From positions 25,756,427 to 25,820,426 of the forward strand of contig OX442315.1 in NCBI GenBank assembly GCA_949358305.1: a DNA stretch of 64,000 nucleotides, given 5' to 3'. Within the stretch, counting starts at the first letter, position 1. Each line of letters begins with the position of its first letter. Below the pieces are notes generated by a model. It ran no database searches and had not been told where the DNA came from. It saw only the letters and a program-made list of their open reading frames with translations. Shown piece by piece: positions 45,341-53,165 of this stretch. This stretch comes from Strigamia acuminata (taxonomy: Eukaryota; Arthropoda; Chilopoda; Geophilomorpha; Linotaeniidae). The position numbers were made by a program, and so were the translations under genes.

Positions 45341-47926
45341 ATGTCTAACTCAGAAGGAGAAATTCCTATTGATGATGAAGGAGTACAGACTCGTACAAAA
45401 ACGGGCGCTAAGCGCCGTAGATCGGGTCGTCCTCGAACGGCACGTAATAGTCTAACGGCTCAACATTTGGCCGAAACTATTGACGCTGTTGCCGCCGAGG
45501 GTGCCACGACTAAGGAAGTTGGAACAGGCGGTGAAGAACGCGAAGTAGCGATTTCCACTGGACCAACGAACTGGGGCGATTCTTCCATGGATTTGGACAC
45601 CATCGAGATTCCTGACACGCAACCGGTGGGTTACAAGGAACTTCTGGATCGAGCAATTCTCCAGGGGGTACAAGTGACTGATCAGATGACGATTATGGAA
45701 ATTTACGAAGCAATGTCTAATCATGAAAGAAAACGCCTGGTCGATCATATGAACGAGCAGATGGCTGCTGTTACTCGAAAAATGAACTTAGAGTCTCAAG
45801 CCAAGGAAATTGCTGAAAAATCGAATCAAGCTTTGCGAGAAATAAACGCTCAGTACCGTCACAGTGAAGAAAAGCTGAAAAAACAATCGGACGAACTGGA
45901 GCGCCAACGCATGGAATTCGATGCTCGAAAGAAACATTTGTCTAAAAAAGAGAATGAAGTCTTTAATAGAGAGCAGAAGATTGCTTGGGATTCCATAAAG
46001 CAACAGGAATCATCTAATGAAGAACTCCGTAGACAAATGGCAGCCGCCGACAAAAAAGCTCAAGAAACTGAAGATGAGCTACGGCGAGCCAAACTGCTGA
46101 GAGAACAAGAGGAATTTGAGGAGGAACAAGAACGAATACGTGTTGCTGAATTCGCCTCTAAACAGAAAAGTCCTGCCGCCAAGGTGAAAAAGAAAGTCGT
46201 GCGGCTAGGAGATGCTGCAAACGACGAATCGTCTCAATCATCAAGTGAAGATGAGCGACAGTCGCGCAAAAGAAGATGTTCCAATGCTGAAGGGCCTACA
46301 TCAAAAAAGAACGGCGCTTCAGACGCCGAAATTTTCACTAATAGTGACAAACTCATGACCATGATGGATGAGAGAAATCGTATGAAGATACAAAACGATA
46401 ATTATGACCAATCTGGAAGTCGAAGTGCGTCTCCAGACCCCGAAGATCGTGATAAGGGGGATGAACGTCAGAAATACGACAATGTACCTCCGCCACGAGG
46501 GTCGAAGGACGACTCCCTTTCGGAAGGCGAAAAATCTACTCGATCTGAGACGCGGAAAGAGCGAAAGAGTCGTTCAAGGACGAAATCCAGAAGATCTCAA
46601 TCCAGCGACGAACGTTATTACACTGCTGAACAGATTGACGCGATGTTTCAAAAACAAGCGCAGTCAGCAAGTCGAACCACACGGCTAGCAGAGTTACGTA
46701 AATTCGACTTGAAGCGCAAAATTGCAAAATACACCACTGATAAGTGGCGGCATAAAATTGCCGATGTGAAAACAATTCGATGGGATCGATTAGTCCCTGA
46801 TCGTTTTAATGGAGAATTCCAAATGGGATCAACCTTTTTGGAAGAGATTACCAGAATGGCTCGACTAAATGGTATAACACCTCAAGATACTTTGGAGAAG
46901 TTAGTCCCAAAATCATTGGTGGCACGCGCCGAAAATTGGTTCGTTGAGCGTGAATTCGTGCATTGGAATCAATTTGTAGAAGCATTCATGCGGGAGTACG
47001 CTGAACCTACTGAAGATATTTATCAGTTATGGGATAATCTAGCTCAATCAGCGGGAGAAGACATTCGTTCCTATCTTCGCCGAACCGAAGATTTGTTGTC
47101 ATCATTACCTACGCCATCTACTGATCATGATGTGGACAGAAAATTTCGAAAGGCAATGACACCATATTCCCGAAGTATTCTGCAAAATGTTGATGCACCG
47201 CCGGTCGGATCATTCAAAGAACTCTCCCAATTTTTAAGGGATAATGACCTGAGAATTGAAGAAAAGTATAATGAATATTTGACTCCGGAGGAGACTGCAG
47301 CTATTAAAAAACGGCAGTTACGCATTAAAGAATATGTGAAAGAAGCTAGGCTTGGACAAGCTCCTTTAATGCAACCCCGAGATCGAGGGGACTACTTTGC
47401 GGAGAAGACGGATAAAACTACAAGCGCCGGACCTCCGAACCCCCACAAACTACCCAAAAATTCTCGAGCTTACGCGAATCTTGCCTTGTCGGAAGACAGC
47501 ACTGATGTAGTCGAAGAAGACGACCCAGGGCTAGACCCTTCAGTTGAGAATGCTATTGTATTACTCGCGAAGCATGTCACTGAGAATAAATTTAGACCAA
47601 AAATGGTTGGTAAAAACGTTACTTTTAATACAGCAAACCTTAATACAGATGCTCGATCAAAATCACCTTTGCCGCTACCCATCAAGCCCGAAGTGATGCC
47701 GGATACTGAAAAGGAATCGGCTACAGATAAAAAGGCCGTAGAACCTCGTTCAAAGTCGCCCACTTCAGGAAACGGTCCTAGGCGCAAGTCACCGGAAACC
47801 GATCCGTGCCATAGATGTGGAAAGTTGGGGCATTGGTCAAATCAGTGTCCTGATAGAAGTCCAGTAGCTGCCGAGATAGAAGGTCTTGTCAGCAAGTTGG
47901 GGGAGCTGCTCCGAAAAAACTTGTGA
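45341..47926 (+). CDS. gag: Gag polyprotein of element 2
   Basis: 861 residues, long for a Ty3/gypsy Gag. It begins with a Lys/Arg-rich segment, then a long coiled coil (about residues 135-290) and an Arg/Ser-rich acidic-basic region (about 290-430). A retrotransposon capsid-like segment follows (about 480-620), with the landmarks WDRLVPDRFNGEF, LVARAENWFVEREFVHW and FMREYAEPTEDIYQLW. Near the C-terminus is one zinc knuckle, C823-X2-C-X4-H-X4-C836, which should bind the RNA genome. The stop TGA at 47924-47926 lies 3 nt after an A AAA AAC slippery heptamer. Gag would assemble the cytoplasmic particle. Confidence 0.93.
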   Translation: MSNSEGEIPIDDEGVQTRTKTGAKRRRSGRPRTARNSLTAQHLAETIDAVAAEGATTKEVGTGGEEREVAISTGPTNWGDSSMDLDTIEIPDTQPVGYKELLDRAILQGVQVTDQMTIMEIYEAMSNHERKRLVDHMNEQMAAVTRKMNLESQAKEIAEKSNQALREINAQYRHSEEKLKKQSDELERQRMEFDARKKHLSKKENEVFNREQKIAWDSIKQQESSNEELRRQMAAADKKAQETEDELRRAKLLREQEEFEEEQERIRVAEFASKQKSPAAKVKKKVVRLGDAANDESSQSSSEDERQSRKRRCSNAEGPTSKKNGASDAEIFTNSDKLMTMMDERNRMKIQNDNYDQSGSRSASPDPEDRDKGDERQKYDNVPPPRGSKDDSLSEGEKSTRSETRKERKSRSRTKSRRSQSSDERYYTAEQIDAMFQKQAQSASRTTRLAELRKFDLKRKIAKYTTDKWRHKIADVKTIRWDRLVPDRFNGEFQMGSTFLEEITRMARLNGITPQDTLEKLVPKSLVARAENWFVEREFVHWNQFVEAFMREYAEPTEDIYQLWDNLAQSAGEDIRSYLRRTEDLLSSLPTPSTDHDVDRKFRKAMTPYSRSILQNVDAPPVGSFKELSQFLRDNDLRIEEKYNEYLTPEETAAIKKRQLRIKEYVKEARLGQAPLMQPRDRGDYFAEKTDKTTSAGPPNPHKLPKNSRAYANLALSEDSTDVVEEDDPGLDPSVENAIVLLAKHVTENKFRPKMVGKNVTFNTANLNTDARSKSPLPLPIKPEVMPDTEKESATDKKAVEPRSKSPTSGNGPRRKSPETDPCHRCGKLGHWSNQCPDRSPVAAEIEGLVSKLGELLRKNL

Positions 47927-47962
47927 GCGCGGGTTTGGCAGCGAATACGCTGAAACTCGCGC
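47914..47962 (+). promoter_or_regulatory. Predicted -1 ribosomal frameshift signal between gag and pol
   Basis: The heptamer A AAA AAC (47914-47920) is in the gag reading phase required for tandem slippage. A 6-nt spacer including the gag stop follows. Then comes a hairpin: GCGCGGGTTT (47927-47936) pairs with AAACTCGCGC (47953-47962) with one G-U pair, and inside it CAGCG (47939-47943) pairs with CGCTG (47948-47952) around an AATA loop, leaving a 2-nt bulge. Heptamer, spacer and structure together match the classical eukaryotic -1 signal, and pol is in the -1 frame. Confidence 0.88.
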
Positions 47963-50900
47963 CCGTTGCCTCGGAAACAATTAAGGAGATAGACGTCGAC
48001 GTTTGTCCCAAGATTGAAGTAACCCAAGATTACCGTAAACCATTGGACAAAGACTATTTAGACTACTGGGATTCAGTAGACAAGAAACATTTGATGGTAG
48101 CTCAGTTTAAGCCATGTGACCTAAGATTTCCTAAAGTTGACATTGCAAAACTTAACGAAGTCTTGGCCGAAAAAACGGCCGACAAACGATACTTTCAATA
48201 TCACGTTAGGAAAGCGCTACAGTGCTATCCCAAACCAAGTAAAAATTGGATGGACAAACTTTGGGAAAAATTCCGTCCCAGGTCAAAAGAGGTCGATGAA
48301 ATTGAAGAAATGACTAGAGCTATGGAAAAAGTCGTTCTATCCTATAACGATGAAATGGACGAACTACCTATTGATTATCCTGCGTTAGAACATCGGATAC
48401 GTAGAGTCACCTGCAATTTGAACATGGAAGATTTTACGGGAATTCCGAAGATACAACTACAAACCATGAAAGGACCAATTACTGGATTGTTAGATTCTGG
48501 AGCCAATAGAAGCTTTATGGCGGCTTCGGTAATGGAAAATCTGAAATTGGAAAAAGAATTACGGTACATCTCACCAGGTCTCTGTATTGGAACGGCTGGC
48601 AAAGATATTCAACCAGTCGGAACCCTGTTGTTATCATTTCGATGGACACATGGAGTCCTTGTGCATCCTTTCATAGTTATTGAACACCGTTTCCCGATGA
48701 TTTTATTGGGAAATGATTTCATGAAGCGGCTAAGTATACAGCCGAATCCGAAGACGCTGTCATGGAATTTTATTACTCCATTGACCGAAACTCTACCATA
48801 TATACCGCAGTCAGTTTTGGACAGATATAAAACCAAAATTGAAGAATTACCGCCAGACAATGCTACGTTTGTATGTCATGAAGGAATTTTGGCTGGCGCA
48901 GCTACTCTGAAAATGGGAGATGATATCACCAAAATGGTGAATGATGCCAATCTAACATTGGAGCAAGGACTCTCATTGGCGGAAGTATTAAAGAGACGAC
49001 AGAGAATTCTATCAAGAGTTCCTGGACGTACACACATAGTGCAGCACGATATCAAGCTGACAACTGATAAACCTATAAGGGTACCATTTAAAAGTTATAA
49101 CCCTCAGAAAAGGGAAATAATTCGGCAAATCTGTCAGGATATGGTGGACAAGGGAATCGCTGTGCCTGCCACTGGAGATTATGCCATGCGAATTGTTTTA
49201 GTGGTCAAACCGGGGGCCGAACCACGCCTCTGTGTAGATTACCGGCCATTAAACGAACATACAGAATATGATCCTCCTCAGATGCCGACAATCGAAGAAA
49301 TTTTAAGAGAAATTGGTTCATTTGAGTGGGTCACCACAATCGACTTGACAAAAGGCTACTGGCAGATAGGTTTAACCCCGTCTGCACAGCCGAAAACGGC
49401 TTTTTGGAGCCCTATAGGCCGATTGATGTTTTTAGTTATGGCATTTGGACTGAAAAATGCGCCGACTAGTTTCCAACGTTTAATTGAGAAGGTCCTCGAT
49501 GAAATGTATAGGCGACAAGCTTGGGCGTACCTGGACGATATCATAACTGTTTCGAAGACATATGAAGAACATTTAATCAATGTCGATAAAATTTTAGGAA
49601 AATTAGAACAAGCTAATTTGTGCGTCAACCCGGATAAGTCGAAATTCTGTAGAAAAGAATTGATTTTTCTTGGGTACAAATTAGGAACCGGCGGACTCGC
49701 CGTTGATCCCAAGAAGTTGGATGCAATTACGAAATTCCCAACCCCAACTAATTTAAAAGAACTTCAGCGTTTTTTGGGGATGGTTAACTTTTTCCATCGA
49801 CTTCTAAAAAATTTATCGGTCATAGCAGAGCCATTGAGGCCTTTATTGAAAAAGGATATGGATTTCAATTGGCAACCCAGTCATCAAGAGGCTTTTGAAA
49901 AAATTAAAAAGGCCCTCACAGATTCGGGAACAATGGCCATGCCAGATCTGTATCGACCTTTCATAATTCATACGGACGCCAGTCGTCAAGGATTGGGCGC
50001 CGCATTAATGCAAATCCAACCTGAAAAAGGTGGACAAGAAGAACTACCGTGCGTTTATTCAAGCCGTAGTTTGCAGCCGGCTGAAGTAAATTACACGGCT
50101 ACTGAATTAGAGTGTTTGGCCGTTGTTTGGGCGCTGAGAAAATATCGCCCTTACATCGAATTTACCAAATTCACCGTTCAAACGGATCATCAGGCCTTGA
50201 AATGGCTAATGTCTCTGGAAGAACCAGCAGGACGTCTGGCGCGATGGCAACTCGAATTAATGGCGTATACATTTGAAATCCAGTATATTAAAGGGCCGTT
50301 AAACGTGTTGGCCGATGCTTTGTCTCGAGCTCCTGTCTGCACGCCCGAGGAAGACAACGTAGACGGTGAAGATGACGATTTATTGGCGTATTGTCTATCG
50401 CCATATCGACACTGGAAGCTGGGGGGACCAAATCAGCTTCCCACATCGGAAGTTGTTGAAGACGAGAGAATAATCAATTTTTGGTCACATGCTTATGATC
50501 CTCCTAATGTTGAATCCAATGAAAAAATTCATCTCATGATGACTCAAGAGTTTGAATTCCCGTCATCAAATGTCCTCGTCCACACTTTTGCAGCCAATGT
50601 TGTGAAGAAATTAGAATGTGAGCCACCTACAAGAGAAGAAATTATTGTTGGGCAAAAACAAGATAAAGAATGTCAAAAAATTCGAAATTTCCTGCTCAAT
50701 GGCTGTTACCCTCCTGAACTTAAACACGCGATGAGCAAGAGACGTTTTAAACGAAAGGCGTCCGCTTATCTAATTGAAGAAGATTTACTTCTAAAATTCC
50801 ATCCAACTCTAACCGACGAGTTAGGGGAAAACGGAAGAGCGTTGAAAGTGGTTGTACCGGAAAATCTCGTTTACAGAGTCATCTGGACAGCTCACGGACA

Positions 50901-52350
50901 CCCGTTGTCTGGACACAGTGGTATTACTCGAACGATGTATCGAGCTAGAAGAATCTACGCATGGCCGACGATGAAACGAGATATTACCCGCTTTATCAAA
51001 CATTGTCAACGCTGCCAGGCTTGCAAGCCAAGGCAAAAATTAGAAATTGAAGCAGCTCAAATGGGTCCGTATGCTCCCTTTGATTGCTTGAGTGCTGATC
51101 TCATGGGGCCAAAACCAAAAACTCCACGAGGTAACACTCACATACTCGTTATAATCGATGTCGCTACAAAATGGCCAGAGATGCGGCCAATGTCGAAACT
51201 AACTTCGGCTAAGATAGCTGATTGCATTTATAACTTGTCACTGCAATTTGGCTTTCCACGCAAAATACTGTCTGATAATGGCTCGCAATTTAGATCGCAA
51301 GTATACCAGAAGTTTTGCGAGAAATTCAAAATGTTACCGGCTTATACTTCGCCGTACCATCCTCAGGCGAATCCTGTTGAAAGAACCAACAGAGATATTA
51401 AGTATTTGATTGCTTTATACACTGATGTTCACACCCGTTGGGATGAATATTTACGAGAATTTGCCTTTAGTCTGCGAACTACGGTCGCAGCCGGAAGAGA
51501 ATTCTCACCGGCTTATTTAAATTTCGGCAGAGAATTGAGAGTGCCGTGGGATCCGCGCTTGCCAGATGAAGTTCTTGTCGTGGACCCAAAAAATCCTCAT
51601 GTTTACATTCATCAACTGGAGAAAGTGCTCGCAAGCACATATCAACACATGATGTCACATGTATTTGATCTACAAAAAAGAGTACAAGATCACCAATCAG
51701 AAAAGAAGTTCGATAATTTCAAAGTGAATGACTTAGTCTGGAAAAATTCTCACGTATTATCCAGCGCCGTTAAAGGAATTTCAGCAGGGATCGCTGATCG
51801 CCGAACTGGACCTTTTGCCATTATTCGTGCACATCAAGGCAATGCCTTTGAATTAAAGCGCTTGGAAGATAATGCAAAATTCCCGTCTATCCACGCATCC
51901 GAACTTACACCATATTTCCCTCAATTTACTCAGGAAATTTGGCGGAGGGGAGAGGTGGTGGGACAACCCACTGAAAATAAAATTAATACATTAGTTGAAG
52001 ACGAAGTACAAACGTTACCGTCGCTGCCAAATTCCGATGACGAAGTTGAACACGTGGCGATTAGTTTTGAGAACATTCAAATAGCCCAGGATGATCTACA
52101 AACCACGCTGGAACTGGTCACAAAGCCGAAAAAAGCAAAGCGAAGATCCATGCTACACCCAGTGGTATCTCAAAATACAGATTTAGACAAAAATAACGAA
52201 AAATCGGCTAAAAAATATAACATGAGAAGCCGGAAATCACCAAAACAGAGAGTAACTAGTCGATTCTGCGCAGAACGCGAACGACAAGACAGTACTCTAG
52301 TGAGTGATGGAGACATAATGATGTCACATCATTCTAAAAATAGTAATTAA
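47923..52350 (+). CDS. pol: Pol polyprotein of element 2 (protease, RT, RNase H, integrase)
   Basis: About 1,475 residues in the -1 frame relative to gag. It has no ATG at its beginning and is therefore expected only as a frameshift product; the coordinate given is the GTG just after the slip site. Numbering from there, the aspartic protease motif DSGA starts at 191. RT has LCVDYRPLN and the YLDD box at 536-539. RNase H has Asp 685, Glu 730 and Asp 755. The integrase zinc region (about 989-1031) ends CQRCQACK, and the D,D-35-E triad is Asp 1059, Asp 1118 and Glu 1153. A GPF-type (GPY/F) module follows near 1298. No chromodomain was seen. All catalytic residues are present, so the protein should be active if made. 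Confidence 0.95.
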   Translation: MSAGLAANTLKLAPVASETIKEIDVDVCPKIEVTQDYRKPLDKDYLDYWDSVDKKHLMVAQFKPCDLRFPKVDIAKLNEVLAEKTADKRYFQYHVRKALQCYPKPSKNWMDKLWEKFRPRSKEVDEIEEMTRAMEKVVLSYNDEMDELPIDYPALEHRIRRVTCNLNMEDFTGIPKIQLQTMKGPITGLLDSGANRSFMAASVMENLKLEKELRYISPGLCIGTAGKDIQPVGTLLLSFRWTHGVLVHPFIVIEHRFPMILLGNDFMKRLSIQPNPKTLSWNFITPLTETLPYIPQSVLDRYKTKIEELPPDNATFVCHEGILAGAATLKMGDDITKMVNDANLTLEQGLSLAEVLKRRQRILSRVPGRTHIVQHDIKLTTDKPIRVPFKSYNPQKREIIRQICQDMVDKGIAVPATGDYAMRIVLVVKPGAEPRLCVDYRPLNEHTEYDPPQMPTIEEILREIGSFEWVTTIDLTKGYWQIGLTPSAQPKTAFWSPIGRLMFLVMAFGLKNAPTSFQRLIEKVLDEMYRRQAWAYLDDIITVSKTYEEHLINVDKILGKLEQANLCVNPDKSKFCRKELIFLGYKLGTGGLAVDPKKLDAITKFPTPTNLKELQRFLGMVNFFHRLLKNLSVIAEPLRPLLKKDMDFNWQPSHQEAFEKIKKALTDSGTMAMPDLYRPFIIHTDASRQGLGAALMQIQPEKGGQEELPCVYSSRSLQPAEVNYTATELECLAVVWALRKYRPYIEFTKFTVQTDHQALKWLMSLEEPAGRLARWQLELMAYTFEIQYIKGPLNVLADALSRAPVCTPEEDNVDGEDDDLLAYCLSPYRHWKLGGPNQLPTSEVVEDERIINFWSHAYDPPNVESNEKIHLMMTQEFEFPSSNVLVHTFAANVVKKLECEPPTREEIIVGQKQDKECQKIRNFLLNGCYPPELKHAMSKRRFKRKASAYLIEEDLLLKFHPTLTDELGENGRALKVVVPENLVYRVIWTAHGHPLSGHSGITRTMYRARRIYAWPTMKRDITRFIKHCQRCQACKPRQKLEIEAAQMGPYAPFDCLSADLMGPKPKTPRGNTHILVIIDVATKWPEMRPMSKLTSAKIADCIYNLSLQFGFPRKILSDNGSQFRSQVYQKFCEKFKMLPAYTSPYHPQANPVERTNRDIKYLIALYTDVHTRWDEYLREFAFSLRTTVAAGREFSPAYLNFGRELRVPWDPRLPDEVLVVDPKNPHVYIHQLEKVLASTYQHMMSHVFDLQKRVQDHQSEKKFDNFKVNDLVWKNSHVLSSAVKGISAGIADRRTGPFAIIRAHQGNAFELKRLEDNAKFPSIHASELTPYFPQFTQEIWRRGEVVGQPTENKINTLVEDEVQTLPSLPNSDDEVEHVAISFENIQIAQDDLQTTLELVTKPKKAKRRSMLHPVVSQNTDLDKNNEKSAKKYNMRSRKSPKQRVTSRFCAERERQDSTLVSDGDIMMSHHSKNSN

Positions 52351-52518
52351 AATGACGTAGTTCATACGGCGACCAATCAGCATCAAGTTGGGGGACTTTG
52401 CAAAAATTTGTTACTTTCCAAAGTGAAACCACTCCGACAACACACTGATTGGGACGATCCGCCGATTAACGAAGGAAAAGAATAGATTCAACTTCGTAAG
52501 TGAAACAGTTAGTTTGAA

Positions 52519-52833
52519 ATGATTAGATTTGTCATGAAAAACAAACGGCCCATTCACAGAATCATGGCCGAAGGTGGCGAAGGACCGCCCAACATTGATT
52601 CGGACTCGGAGCCCGAAAGAAATCTCGTGATGAATCCGCCTGACGAAATGTTAAATGAAGAGTTCGATCTGCAAAATCAGGTGAATATCGCCATTGAAAA
52701 AATTAAAAAAGCCGTTGAAATGTTAAAATCGGCTGACAAACACATTTATAACCAAGCACGACGTACGCTCGAAAAATACCGAAAGTTCGTAAAAACTGAG
52801 TCAGATCGTATTGAAAGCATGTTAAACGAATAG
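52519..52833 (+). CDS. ORF3 of element 2, small acidic/coiled-coil protein
   Basis: 104 codons from ATG 52519; an in-frame ATG at 52564 has a better context (ATCATGGCC). The N-terminal half is acidic (DSDSEPER), the C-terminal half a likely amphipathic helix (IAIEKIKKAVEMLKSADK and following). No similarity recognised and no signal peptide or membrane segment. It sits between pol and ORF4, 168 bp after the pol stop. It would need a spliced or internal mRNA. Confidence 0.55.
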   Translation: MIRFVMKNKRPIHRIMAEGGEGPPNIDSDSEPERNLVMNPPDEMLNEEFDLQNQVNIAIEKIKKAVEMLKSADKHIYNQARRTLEKYRKFVKTESDRIESMLNE

Positions 52834-53165
52834 CTCGTTGAATTTCACGTAGTTACGTTCCACTTTTCTATCACGAAAGTTGGCTAAAAAGGCCGAAAAA
52901 AAAAAAAAAAATTCAAGAAAAACTTTGTCAGTTCAAAAAATCACTTAACAAATTTTAAATGGCGCCATTTTTTATGATCATGTGACTTCGCCCGACGGCT
53001 AGTAAGCGTTGTGAGGGAGTTGCCATGACGACGGCGCTCAATTGCCTTTTGCTAGAAAATATTTAAACCAAATAATATTTACCAGTTAATAATTAAAACT
53101 TTCAAACGTTTCTGTAGATTTTAAACGCAATCAATCAACCGTACGAATTACCAGATTACGTACCC

